Assembly (NCBI GenBank): GCA_002391065.1
Contig: DGRP01000051.1
Location: 1-18,080, forward strand
Length of the DNA stretch: 18,080 nucleotides
Origin: Ruminococcus sp. UBA4385
Lineage (GTDB): Bacteria; Bacillota_A; Clostridia; Oscillospirales; Ruminococcaceae
Direction: 5' to 3'
Below are positions 7,571 through 15,431 of this stretch, piece after piece. The translations under genes and the position numbers were made by a program. The notes beneath the pieces are model-generated. The model was given only the letters and a program-made list of their open reading frames with translations, did no database searches and had not been told where the DNA came from. Each line of letters starts with the position of its first letter. Position 1 is the stretch's first letter.

Positions 7571-8589
7571 AAAAAATGCTCAAGCATATTTCGCCGCTTG
7601 CCCCCGATGATTCGGGAGCCTGTGCAGTGCTCTATGAGCTGGGCGGTATAACCGTTATCTGCGATGCAGGCGGCTGTGCGGGAAATGTCTGCGGCTTTGA
7701 TGAGCCAAGGTGGTTTGAAAAGCGCTCGGCACTGTTTTCGGCAGGTCTTCGTGATATGGACGCTATCCTCGGCCGTGATGAACTTTTAGTTAAGAAGCTT
7801 GCTATGATCACCGGGCAGATAGACGCACCGTTCACAGCTATCGTCGGCACGCCTGTGCCTGCGGTAATAGCTACCGACCTTAAAGCCCTGGAGCGCATGA
7901 GCGAGAAGAAAACAGGCCTGCCCTGCCTTGCTTTCAGGACAGACGGCACAAGGCTTTATGACTACGGTGAGGAAATGGTCTACAAGCGTCTTTTTGAGAC
8001 CTTTTCCGAGGACGGCCACGAAGTAAAAAAAGGCAAGGTCGGAGTTATCGGTGCAACACCTCTGAACATCAGCGAAACGAACTCAAAAACGCTTGTGAGC
8101 GCCCTGAAGGCTCAGGGCTGGGAGGAAACAGTCTGCTTTGGAATGGACAGCGGACTTGAAGAGATAAAAAAAGCTGCCGAGTGCGAAAAGCTGTATGTTA
8201 TATCACCGTCGGGGCTTTCAGCGGCAAGGTATCTGAGGGAGCGCTTCGGCACGCCCTTCGAGGTCGGCTTTCCGCTTCTGCCCGAGGTGGGAGAGCTCAG
8301 CGGAAAAAGAGTGCTGATAGTTCATCAGCAGATCGCAGCGAATGCTCTCAGAGAAAAGCTTTCGGGCTGTGATGCAGCTGTCGCAAGCTGGTTCACTCTT
8401 GATAAGGAGCAGAGCCGTGAGGGCGATGTCCACATCAAGGGCGAGGACGAATTCAGAGAGCTCATATCTCAGGGCTTTGATGTCATCATTGCAGACAGCT
8501 TTTTCCGCAGAGCCGCCAAAGGCTTCACAGGAGAATGGATAGACTGGCCGCATTTTGCGGTCTCGGGCAGACTTATCAAAGAGGAATGA
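7567..8589 (+). CDS. NifK-like protein, short (nitrogenase component 1 superfamily, beta type)
   Basis: The product is 340 residues, clearly shorter than NifK, NifN or BchB (about 430-520), so part of the C-terminal region is absent. The N-terminus has GACAVLYELGGITV...DAGGCAGNVCG (C19, C32, C37, C42), equivalent to the first P-cluster cysteine segments of the family. SALFSAGLRDMDAILGRDE then matches the conserved stretch after them. At the place of the third ligand the sequence reads GTPVPAVIATDL with no cysteine. It starts with ATGA, overlapping the NifD-like stop, which suggests matched synthesis of a heterodimer. Compared with the NifD-like protein it is the more divergent subunit. The function is unknown beyond membership of the NifDK superfamily. 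Confidence 0.78.
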   Translation: MKKMLKHISPLAPDDSGACAVLYELGGITVICDAGGCAGNVCGFDEPRWFEKRSALFSAGLRDMDAILGRDELLVKKLAMITGQIDAPFTAIVGTPVPAVIATDLKALERMSEKKTGLPCLAFRTDGTRLYDYGEEMVYKRLFETFSEDGHEVKKGKVGVIGATPLNISETNSKTLVSALKAQGWEETVCFGMDSGLEEIKKAAECEKLYVISPSGLSAARYLRERFGTPFEVGFPLLPEVGELSGKRVLIVHQQIAANALREKLSGCDAAVASWFTLDKEQSREGDVHIKGEDEFRELISQGFDVIIADSFFRRAAKGFTGEWIDWPHFAVSGRLIKEE

Positions 8590-8590
8590 T

Positions 8591-10885
8591 ATGACAGCTA
8601 ATATACACGTTTACGGCATTGTTCAGGGGGTCGGGTTCAGACCGTTCATATCGGTCACGGCAAAAAGGCTCGGCCTTTTCGGAACTGTTGCCAACAAGGG
8701 CTCTTATGTGGAGATCATCGTCAGCGGTGAGCCTTCACAGATAGATGCTCTTACCGATGAGATAAAAATCAGACCGCCCGACAGGGCAGTGATACTCGGG
8801 CTTGACCGTCTTGAAATCGACGAGCAGGCTTTCGATAGCTTTGAGATAATCGAGAGCGAAAAGGAGTACGGCGATATTTTCATCTCTCCCGATATAGCCA
8901 CCTGCGACAAATGCAGAAGCGAGCTTTTCGACAAGAGCAACAGGCGATATCTGCACCCGTTTATAAACTGTACTCAGTGCGGACCACGCCTCACGATACT
9001 GGACTCTATGCCCTATGACCGTGAGCGCACCAGTATGAAGAAGTTCCCGATGTGTCCTCAGTGTGCAGAGGAATACTACAGCCCTTCAACCAGACGTTAT
9101 GACGCTCAGCCCGTGTGCTGTAATGACTGCGGCCCCGAGCTTTACATCATCGGTGAGGAAATCAAGGGCGGCGAGGCTATAACAAAAGTGCGCCGTGCAG
9201 TAATGGAAGGTAAGATCGCAGCAGTCAAGGGCATAGGCGGCTTTCATCTTTGCTGTGACGCTAAGAACACCGAAGCGGTGGAGCGCCTGAGAAAGCTAAA
9301 GCACCGACCCATGAAGCCCTTTGCGGTTATGATGAGGGATATGCAGACCGTTCAGAGGGAATGTGTGATAAAAGACGGTCAGGAGCAGTACCTCACAGGC
9401 TGGCAGAAGCCGATAATGCTCCTTGAAAAAGGGGCGGAGCAGTCGCTGAGCGAGCGTATTGCGCCAGATAATATCACTGTCGGAGTTATGCTTCCGTATG
9501 CTCCTGTGCAGATGCTTCTTTTTGACTACCCCGATGATGTTCAGATGACAGACTGCCTTGTTATGACAAGCGGCAACGCAAGGGGCGCACCTATCTGCCG
9601 CAACGATGATGACGCAGTAAAGGAGATAGGGTCGTTTTGCGACCTGATACTTTCCCACAACAGGGATATCCTTATCCGTGCCGATGACAGCGTAATGGAC
9701 TGGCTTGACGGCAAGCCCTATATGATAAGGCGATCAAGGGGCTTTGCACCTCTGCCTGTGATGATGAAGGGCAGAAAGGATATTCAGTCGGTCGCTATAG
9801 GCGGGGAGCTTAAAAACAGCTTTTGCGCCGTTAAAAACGGAATGCTGTACCCCTCGCCATATATAGGCGACATGGCAGATATACGAACTGTAAAGGCTCT
9901 CGGTGAATCTCTTGACAGAATGACCGAAATGCTGGAATGTGAGCCGCAGGCAGTTATAAGCGACAAACACCCTCTTTATAACACAGTCACCTTTGCCGAG
10001 GAATATGCAGGCGAGCACGGTATACCTCTGGTTCAGGTTCAGCACCACTATGCGCATATACTTTCCTGCATGGCTGAGAATGCCGTCAGCGACGGCGAGC
10101 GTGTGATAGGTGTCAGCTTTGACGGCACAGGCTACGGTGATGACGGTACGGTCTGGGGCGGTGAGTTCCTTATCTGCACCTATGAGGGCTATGAAAGAGC
10201 AGGGCATATAAAGCCGTTTATGCAGGTGGGCGGAGACCTTTCCGCAAAGGAGGGCTGGCGTATAGCCGTACAGCTTATACGGGAGTGCTTTGATAATGCA
10301 GGTGAGATCTGCCAAAGGCTTGACCTTTGTGATGAAAAGACCTTCAAGCTTCAGTCTGTGATGGCTGACAAGGGACTAAACGCAGTAAAGTCAACCAGTA
10401 TGGGAAGAGTGTTTGATGCAGTCTCGGCAATACTTGGGATAAGAAAGGCATCTACCTTTGAGGGTGAAGCCTCAACAGCCCTGATGTATGAAGCGGAGAT
10501 ATACGAGCGCAGTCACGGGGATATTGAGTGTGACTTTTCTTCCCATGTCAGCGCTGACGGCAGTATTATAGATACAACTGCTCTTGCAGGCGAAATAGCA
10601 GAGCGCTTCCTTGCGGGCGAGGACAGGGGAAAGCTTTCGTACCTTTTCCATAAGGCACTTATGCAGGATATATGTACTGCCTGCGAAAGGCTTCGTGAGA
10701 GGTATGCTCTTGATACAGCAGCCCTCAGCGGCGGAGTTTTCCAGAACAGGCTTCTCACAAGGCTCACCAAAAGCAGTCTGGAGGAGAAGGGCTTTAAGGT
10801 GCTTATTCACAGCCTTATCCCCCCGAATGACGGAGGTATAGCCCTCGGGCAGGCGGCCTATAAATGGAGAGATCATACAAACTAA
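8591..10885 (+). CDS. hypF: HypF carbamoyltransferase
   Basis: The product is 764 residues from the ATG at 8591, preceded by AAAGAGG at about 8578-8584; an upstream in-frame ATG would extend into the previous gene and has no support. Domains in order: acylphosphatase (about 1-90, VQGVGFRPF at 11-19); the full zinc-finger signature CX2CX18CX2CX24CX2CX18CX2C (C105 to C180); a YrdC-like domain (about 200-385); and a Kae1-like C-terminal domain with the QHHYAH motif, GVSFDGTGYG, GGVFQNRLL and PPNDGGIALGQA. HypF uses carbamoyl phosphate and ATP to make carbamoyl-adenylate and passes the carbamoyl group to the C-terminal cysteine of HypE, the source of cyanide ligands in [NiFe] hydrogenases. It begins two bases after the nifK-like stop, so it belongs to the same operon. 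Confidence 0.96.
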   Translation: MTANIHVYGIVQGVGFRPFISVTAKRLGLFGTVANKGSYVEIIVSGEPSQIDALTDEIKIRPPDRAVILGLDRLEIDEQAFDSFEIIESEKEYGDIFISPDIATCDKCRSELFDKSNRRYLHPFINCTQCGPRLTILDSMPYDRERTSMKKFPMCPQCAEEYYSPSTRRYDAQPVCCNDCGPELYIIGEEIKGGEAITKVRRAVMEGKIAAVKGIGGFHLCCDAKNTEAVERLRKLKHRPMKPFAVMMRDMQTVQRECVIKDGQEQYLTGWQKPIMLLEKGAEQSLSERIAPDNITVGVMLPYAPVQMLLFDYPDDVQMTDCLVMTSGNARGAPICRNDDDAVKEIGSFCDLILSHNRDILIRADDSVMDWLDGKPYMIRRSRGFAPLPVMMKGRKDIQSVAIGGELKNSFCAVKNGMLYPSPYIGDMADIRTVKALGESLDRMTEMLECEPQAVISDKHPLYNTVTFAEEYAGEHGIPLVQVQHHYAHILSCMAENAVSDGERVIGVSFDGTGYGDDGTVWGGEFLICTYEGYERAGHIKPFMQVGGDLSAKEGWRIAVQLIRECFDNAGEICQRLDLCDEKTFKLQSVMADKGLNAVKSTSMGRVFDAVSAILGIRKASTFEGEASTALMYEAEIYERSHGDIECDFSSHVSADGSIIDTTALAGEIAERFLAGEDRGKLSYLFHKALMQDICTACERLRERYALDTAALSGGVFQNRLLTRLTKSSLEEKGFKVLIHSLIPPNDGGIALGQAAYKWRDHTN

Positions 10886-10906
10886 ATTTTATAAAGGAGA
10901 ATTATT

Positions 10907-11116
10907 ATGTGTGTTGGATTATCAGCAAAAGTAGTAAGCGTTAAGGACGATACCGCCCTGATCGATGCAGGCGGAGCACAGCGTGAGATCAGCGCAGGCA
11001 TACTTGAGGAGTTAGAGCCCGGCGATTATGTAATGGTACACGCAGGCGTAGCTATAGCAAAGATCACTTCTTCCGATGAGGAAGAGGCCGAGGACGTTAT
11101 GGGAGATCTCTTATGA
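10907..11116 (+). CDS. hypC: HypC hydrogenase maturation chaperone
   Basis: The product is 69 residues. It begins MCVGL, with the essential Cys2 that binds iron in HypC-HypD complexes after Met removal, and has the family motif GDYVMVHAGVAIAKI near residues 43-57. It is slightly short (typical 75-95) and ends in an acidic tail. HypC carries the Fe(CN)2(CO) unit from the HypCD complex to a hydrogenase large-subunit precursor; no such target gene is in this window. The ribosome site AAAGGAGA (10893-10900) is good, and the ATG of hypD overlaps its stop. Confidence 0.94.
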   Translation: MCVGLSAKVVSVKDDTALIDAGGAQREISAGILEELEPGDYVMVHAGVAIAKITSSDEEEAEDVMGDLL

Positions 11117-12165
11117 ACGAACAGATGAAAAAAGCCCGTGACATAATCACAGGCTACAGCGGAAGACCCCTCCGTATAATGGAGGTCTGCGGAACTCATA
11201 CGCATGAGATATTCAGGCTGGGTATAAGAAAGCTCGTTCCCGACAGCATCGACATTATCTCGGGCCCGGGCTGTCCTGTCTGCGTAACTGCGGTGGGCTT
11301 TATTGATGAGGCTTGCTGGCTGGCACTGGAAAAGGGCTGTATAGTCTGTACCTTCGGAGACCTGATAAAGGTTCCGGGTACAAAAATGAGCTTAGCAGGC
11401 GCAAGAGCACAGGGTGCTCAGATAAGACCCGTATACGCTCCGCAGGACGCAGTTGAGATCGCAAAGGAGAACCCCGACAAGCAGGTTGTATTCTTAGCTG
11501 TCGGCTTTGAGACGACAACGCCCTCTGCCTGTCTTGCCGTGAAAAAGGCAAAGGAGCTGGGGCTCAAAAACTTCTCGATACTGACAGCCAACAAAACAAT
11601 GCCGAATGCCTACAAGGCGCTTGTCGGCAGTGCTGATGCGTTTATATATCCGGGTCACGTAAATGCTATCACCGGAAACGCTGTCTGCAAGCAGCTTTGT
11701 GAAGAGAATGGAGTGTCGGGAGTTGTAGCAGGCTTTACCGCAAGTGAGCTTATAACTGCGCTTGCAACAGCGGTGAAGCTTCTCGAAAAGGGCGAGCCGT
11801 TCTTCCGCAACTGCTACCCCAGGGTAGTCAGAGACGAGGGCAACCCTGCGGCTATAGCTCTTATGAACGAGGTGATGGAGCCATGCGACAGCGAGTGGAG
11901 AGGCTTAGGTCTTATCCCTATGTCGGGAATGAAGCTGAGAAGTGAGTATGCAGACTTCGACTCACGCATCAAATACTCTATGCCGAAGATAGAGGGCAAG
12001 CCCAATCCTGCCTGCCGCTGCGGTGATGTTTTACAGGGCAAGTGCAAGCCCTCGGACTGCAAGGTGTTTGGCAAGGCCTGCGACCCTATGCACCCGATAG
12101 GTGCCTGCATGGTATCCGATGAGGGTGCGTGCTCAGCGTATTATTTGTATTCAGGATTAGTATAA
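11113..12165 (+). CDS. hypD: HypD hydrogenase maturation scaffold
   Basis: The product is 350 residues. It carries the HypD hallmarks: EVCGTHTHEIF with C26, GPGCPVCVT with C54 and C57 (equivalent to C41, C69 and C72 of E. coli), the AVGFETTTPS block, FIYPGHVNAITG, and a C-terminal cluster of seven cysteines between residues 301 and 340 that includes the [4Fe-4S] ligands. HypD holds the iron on which the cyanide and CO ligands are built, working with HypC and receiving cyanide from HypE. All key residues appear intact, so the protein should be active. It is joined to hypC by an ATGA overlap and followed by hypE after 14 bases. Confidence 0.96.
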   Translation: MNEQMKKARDIITGYSGRPLRIMEVCGTHTHEIFRLGIRKLVPDSIDIISGPGCPVCVTAVGFIDEACWLALEKGCIVCTFGDLIKVPGTKMSLAGARAQGAQIRPVYAPQDAVEIAKENPDKQVVFLAVGFETTTPSACLAVKKAKELGLKNFSILTANKTMPNAYKALVGSADAFIYPGHVNAITGNAVCKQLCEENGVSGVVAGFTASELITALATAVKLLEKGEPFFRNCYPRVVRDEGNPAAIALMNEVMEPCDSEWRGLGLIPMSGMKLRSEYADFDSRIKYSMPKIEGKPNPACRCGDVLQGKCKPSDCKVFGKACDPMHPIGACMVSDEGACSAYYLYSGLV

Positions 12166-12179
12166 AAGGAGAGATAGTA

Positions 12180-13187
12180 ATGAGTGAAAATACAGTTACC
12201 CTTGCTCACGGGGCAGGCGGAAAGCAGACAAGCGAGCTTATCGAAAAGGTGTTCAAGGCACATTTCTCAAACCCCGAATTCACAGCCGATGATGCGGCAG
12301 TTCTTCCGAAGATAGACGGAAAGCTCGCCATGACAACTGACGGATTTATTGTGTCACCGTGGGAGTTTAACGGAGGCAATATAGGTAAGCTCTCTATCTG
12401 CGGAACGGTCAATGACCTTTCCTGTATGGGAGCAAAGCCCCTTTATATGACCTGTGCTTTCGTTATCGAGGAGGGCTTCCCTCTTGACAGTCTGGAGCAG
12501 ATAGCAGCCGCTATGGAGAAGACGGCCAAAGAGGTCGGCGTAAAGATCGTTGCAGGCGACACAAAGGTAGCAGGCAAGGGTCAGTGCGACGGAGTGTTTA
12601 TAACAACTACGGGCGTAGGAGTTATTCAGGAGGGTGTAAGCACCTCGGGAACTAAGGCAAAGGCAGGAGATGCTGTCATTGTAACAGGTGATGTCGGCAG
12701 ACACGGCTGCACTATCCTTATCGCAAGAGATGAATACGGTATCGACTCCGATGTTGACAGCGACTGCGCACCCCTCTGGGGAACTGTAGAGAGCGTTATC
12801 TCGGTCGCACCCGATGTTCACGTTATCCGTGATGCAACAAGGGGCGGAGTAGGAACTGTCCTTTACGAGATAGCCGCACAGAGCGATGTGGGCATAGCCC
12901 TTGACCAGACAGCTATCCCTGTTGACAGCAGAGTTAAGGGTGTCTGCGGAATGTTAGGACTTGAGCCTCTCTATCTTGCCTGTGAGGGCAGGCTCGTTAT
13001 CTTCGCACCTGCCGACAAGGCAGAGGCAATAGTTACAGAGCTCCGAAAGGGCAAGTATTCACAGAATGCAGCCATCATCGGCAGAGTGACCGATGAGAAC
13101 AAGGGCAAGGTAATTCTCGAAACCGAGATCGGCACACAGACCATTCTTCCGCAGCCAAAGGGAGAGCTTCTTCCGAGAATATGCTGA
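12180..13187 (+). CDS. hypE: HypE, carbamoyl dehydratase / cyanide carrier
   Basis: The product is 335 residues from the ATG at 12180, preceded by AAGGAGAG; longer in-frame starts overlap hypD and are unsupported. It begins with VTLAHGAGG, shows the PurM/SelD-type ATP-binding core (MTTDGF, GGNIGKLSICGTVNDLSCMGAKP, VAGDTKV, DATRGGVGTVLYE), and ends exactly in PRIC, so the C-terminal Cys335 that receives the carbamoyl group is present. HypE dehydrates this S-carboxamide to a thiocyanate with ATP and hands cyanide to the iron on HypCD. It is the last gene of the operon and is followed by a terminator. Confidence 0.96.
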   Translation: MSENTVTLAHGAGGKQTSELIEKVFKAHFSNPEFTADDAAVLPKIDGKLAMTTDGFIVSPWEFNGGNIGKLSICGTVNDLSCMGAKPLYMTCAFVIEEGFPLDSLEQIAAAMEKTAKEVGVKIVAGDTKVAGKGQCDGVFITTTGVGVIQEGVSTSGTKAKAGDAVIVTGDVGRHGCTILIARDEYGIDSDVDSDCAPLWGTVESVISVAPDVHVIRDATRGGVGTVLYEIAAQSDVGIALDQTAIPVDSRVKGVCGMLGLEPLYLACEGRLVIFAPADKAEAIVTELRKGKYSQNAAIIGRVTDENKGKVILETEIGTQTILPQPKGELLPRIC

Positions 13188-13190
13188 GAA

Positions 13191-13219
13191 AAAAGACCTC
13201 CCGAGGGAGGTCCTTTTTT
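13191..13219. terminator. Bidirectional terminator between hypE and the zinc-ribbon gene
   Basis: GACCTCC (13195-13201) pairs with GGAGGTC (13206-13212) around a 4-nt loop. A T run follows on the plus strand (13214-13219), and the A run at 13191-13194 serves as the T run for the minus strand. It ends both convergent units. Confidence 0.92.
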
Positions 13220-14774
13220 ATTGGTTAAGTTCGCCCCATACAGCTGATGAGGAGTCATCAGCATCTATCGGGTCGGGGTACTGTCCTATTACGGAATTGC
13301 TGTTTTTTCGCCATTGTGCAAATTCTATATTACCTTCCTTGTCTATCACATAATAGACCTCGCCCATCTCGTCTTCCAGATAGCTGAAATTATCGTAGAT
13401 GTAAGCAGCTATCGGGTCACTCTTGTTGGCGTTCTCGATCTTGAAGGTAAAGTGTCCTGTCGGGAAATCCTTGCCCTCGCTCATAAGGTCTGCAATCTCT
13501 GACGCAACGCTTGAAAACAGCATTTTAGCGTTTGAGTTCGCAGTCATCTGCTTGCTTTTTGAAACATAGTTCGTCATAGAGGGTGCAAGTACACTGCCAA
13601 GCCCCGATGCCTTGCCTTTAAGCTTCTGCATTTCAAGGTCGCTGTCCTTTATGTCGCCGTACTCGGAGAACTCAGCCGTTATCGTGCCGATCTCGGTCTT
13701 GTCGGCTTTCAGAACTATTACAGCCTTTTCAAGCTTATCGCTTCTGACCGAAACGCTCACGACTGCAGAGTAGGTGTACTTCTCTTTTATGCTTTTGAGC
13801 TCCTCGCTGAACTCTTTTTTGAGCTTACTGCTTACGCCCAGCTCTTCATTATCCAAAAACGCATCTATGAACTTCATTACATCTATCGTGTAGGTGTAAG
13901 CGCCGTCCTTTTTCTCATAGCTTTCTATGTAGTCGGCATCTTTTTCATTGAGCATTTTTTCAAACACATCGGGAATTTTATCATAGTTTTTGATACCCTT
14001 TTTAACTTCCGATTCAAGCTCGCTGTTATCGGAGATATAACCGATTATATCCCTTGAAGCCAGCATATCGAAAAGCTTCCTGTTGCCGTCATCGTACTCA
14101 CGAGTCTCGGTACGGTCTTCATCGGAGGTTCCGCCGATTATTGCTCCCAGACCTGAGGCAGACAGTCTTGTGGTTATACCGTCATTATCCATAAGCAACT
14201 GAATTGCATTGCCGAAGACAATTCGCATTTTGAAGTCCTCACCCTCACCTTTGAGGTAAAACTGCGCATCAGTTTTAAGAAGCGACGAACCCACTATCGA
14301 CATAAGGGCATTGTTGGATATTTTTGCATCAGATCCTGAAAGCTTTTGTATTCCGTTTGCATTGAGGTCGATAGTGATATCGGTCTTGAAGCTGTCAGCC
14401 TTTTCTGTAGCCTTGACTGCGTTCACTATCTCAGTTCCGGGCTTTTCGTTTTTGTTCAGGAAGAACATCAGCATTCCTGCCAGAACACCCAGAACGATCA
14501 GCACCGCAAGCACTATCATTGCTTTTTTCATATTGCCATTCTGAACGGCAGATGTGCCGTCAGCGCTCACATTTTCAGCGGACACGGGAGCAGGCATATC
14601 GGCAGCAGGCTGAATTGCAGGCTCGGGATCGGGGATAACGGGCGTTATATTTTCGGGAATGGCAGACGCTGCCTCGGGGATAACAGGCTCGACGGTGACT
14701 GTCTGCTTCGTTCCGCAGAAGGTACAGAAGGCCGAGCCCTCTGCAAGCTCAGTTCCGCATTTTATACAGTACAT
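13218..14774 (-). CDS. Membrane-anchored zinc-ribbon protein
   Basis: The product is 518 residues. An N-terminal zinc ribbon has CX2C...CX2C ligands at C3, C6, C17 and C20. A Pro/Ala/Glu/Val-rich linker follows to about residue 80, then one transmembrane helix (about 84-106), then a roughly 410-residue Lys/Asp/Glu-rich domain. With the ribbon inside the cell, the large domain would face outward. No enzyme motif is recognised. This layout is widespread in clostridia as 'zinc-ribbon domain-containing protein' of unknown role. It is monocistronic, with a strong ribosome site (AAAGGAGATAAACT before ATG) and its own promoter. The convergent arrangement with hypE gives no functional link. Confidence 0.82.
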   Translation of the reverse strand: MYCIKCGTELAEGSAFCTFCGTKQTVTVEPVIPEAASAIPENITPVIPDPEPAIQPAADMPAPVSAENVSADGTSAVQNGNMKKAMIVLAVLIVLGVLAGMLMFFLNKNEKPGTEIVNAVKATEKADSFKTDITIDLNANGIQKLSGSDAKISNNALMSIVGSSLLKTDAQFYLKGEGEDFKMRIVFGNAIQLLMDNDGITTRLSASGLGAIIGGTSDEDRTETREYDDGNRKLFDMLASRDIIGYISDNSELESEVKKGIKNYDKIPDVFEKMLNEKDADYIESYEKKDGAYTYTIDVMKFIDAFLDNEELGVSSKLKKEFSEELKSIKEKYTYSAVVSVSVRSDKLEKAVIVLKADKTEIGTITAEFSEYGDIKDSDLEMQKLKGKASGLGSVLAPSMTNYVSKSKQMTANSNAKMLFSSVASEIADLMSEGKDFPTGHFTFKIENANKSDPIAAYIYDNFSYLEDEMGEVYYVIDKEGNIEFAQWRKNSNSVIGQYPDPIDADDSSSAVWGELNQ

Positions 14775-14821
14775 AGTTTATCTCCTTTCATTTTACGAAA
14801 ACGTTATCGTTCTATGAATAG

Positions 14822-14850
14822 AGTATATCATACTATAGCTTTTTTGTCAA
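14822..14850 (-). promoter_or_regulatory. SigA-type promoter for the zinc-ribbon gene
   Basis: On the minus strand a perfect TTGACA (14845-14850) and TATACT (14822-14827) are 17 bp apart. The leader to the ATG at 14774 is about 40 nt. Confidence 0.87.
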
Positions 14851-14875
14851 CGAAGTTTTTCTCACTGCTCGGTAT

Positions 14876-14925
14876 ATTATTCCGCAAAAGGGGAATAATG
14901 GAACTAACGGGTTACCTTAGACCCG
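14876..14925 (+). repeat. Two inverted repeats upstream of the small CotF-like genes
   Basis: A perfect 8-bp inverted repeat, ATTATTCC (14876-14883) and GGAATAAT (14892-14899), is followed by a 5-bp one, CGGGT (14908-14912) and ACCCG (14921-14925). They lie between the diverging promoter region and the ribosome site at 14931-14939. They could be leader hairpins or an operator. I see no good SigA promoter for the plus-strand pair here. Confidence 0.45.
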
Positions 14926-14945
14926 AACGAAAAGGAGGAATAAAA

Positions 14946-15122
14946 ATGACAAGCAAAGAACTTCTCTATATCGGAGACGCTCTTGGTCACGAGAAATATT
15001 TCCTGACCAAGTGCAGGGAGCTCAGCGAACAGCTCTCAGACCCCTCTCTCAGGGAGCTTGCAGGCTCGATGACAGAGAGCCACAGACAGATCTTCTCGGA
15101 GATCTACGGATTACTCTCATAA
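14946..15122 (+). CDS. Small helical protein paired with a CotF-like protein
   Basis: The product is 58 residues from the ATG at 14946, preceded by AAAGGAGGA at 14931-14939. The reading frame is open far upstream but has no other credible start. It is predicted to be two amphipathic helices (ELLYIGDALGHEKYFLTKCRELSEQL, then LRELAGSMTESHRQIFSEIYGLL). The His/Glu placement in the second helix recalls half of a ferritin-like or coat-F bundle, but this is an impression, not a match. The stop is 16 bases before the next start, so the two proteins are made from one message and may form a complex. Confidence 0.75.
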   Translation: MTSKELLYIGDALGHEKYFLTKCRELSEQLSDPSLRELAGSMTESHRQIFSEIYGLLS

Positions 15123-15138
15123 TGAAAGGAAGGATAAT

Positions 15139-15378
15139 ATGAACGATCAGGAGCTTATGGAAAATATGCTTATGCTCGAAAAGGGCGTATGCGACCTTTA
15201 TCTGCACGGAACTATCGAGGCATCAAGCGGAGATGTCAGGAGCCGTTTTTCATCGGCGCTCAACACCTCGCTGTCAATGCAGGATCAGATCTACTCAAAG
15301 ATGAGTGAAAAGGGCTGGTATCAGACCGACTGTGCCGAACAGCAGAAGATCAGCGAGCTGAAGCAGCAGTTCTCATAA
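15139..15378 (+). CDS. CotF-like spore coat family protein
   Basis: The product is 79 residues. The text LEKGVCDLYLHGTIEASS...RSRFSSALNTSLSMQDQIYSKMSEKGWYQ closely follows the small coat-F (CotF) family seen across clostridia, including the terminal KGWYQ followed by a charged QQKISELKQQF helix. Family members are found in spore coats or near the forespore, but many are encoded in species not known to sporulate, so a structural coat role is not assured. Its ribosome site AAAGGA lies about ten bases before the ATG, and it ends at a terminator. Confidence 0.85.
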   Translation: MNDQELMENMLMLEKGVCDLYLHGTIEASSGDVRSRFSSALNTSLSMQDQIYSKMSEKGWYQTDCAEQQKISELKQQFS

Positions 15379-15386
15379 ACAAGCAT

Positions 15387-15413
15387 AGCCCCTGCCGAAA
15401 GACAGGGGCTTTT
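15387..15413 (+). terminator. Terminator after the CotF-like pair
   Basis: AGCCCCTG (15387-15394) pairs with CAGGGGCT (15403-15410), followed by TTT. The T run is short. The hairpin also lies just past the stop of the converging gene and may help end that transcript. Confidence 0.75.
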
Positions 15414-15431
15414 GCTGTAAGAATGGGAGTA

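Noticed and set aside
5518..8589. True nitrogenase nifHDK
   Set aside because: The beta protein is too short, P-cluster and FeMo-co ligands are missing, and no nifB, nifE, nifN or nifV is present.
8555..8590. Longer HypF N-terminus starting at 8555
   Set aside because: The added 12 residues lie inside the NifK-like gene, are not HypF-like and lack a ribosome site. The ATG at 8591 gives the standard acylphosphatase start.
9734..10315. Minus-strand reading frame of 193 codons within hypF
   Set aside because: It lies opposite conserved Kae1-like and YrdC regions of HypF. No family match and no promoter or ribosome site.
12354..12821. Minus-strand reading frame of 155 codons within hypE
   Set aside because: It is opposite the conserved ATP-binding core of HypE; composition is that of a shadow frame.
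14829..14837. CATACTATA, a match to a sporulation SigK -10 element, as promoter of the CotF-like pair
   Set aside because: No matching -35 element lies at the right distance, and the bases are part of the spacer of the minus-strand SigA promoter.
14346..14945. 200-codon upstream extension of the 58-residue gene
   Set aside because: It would run antisense through the zinc-ribbon gene and its promoter. The ribosome site directly before 14946 settles the start.
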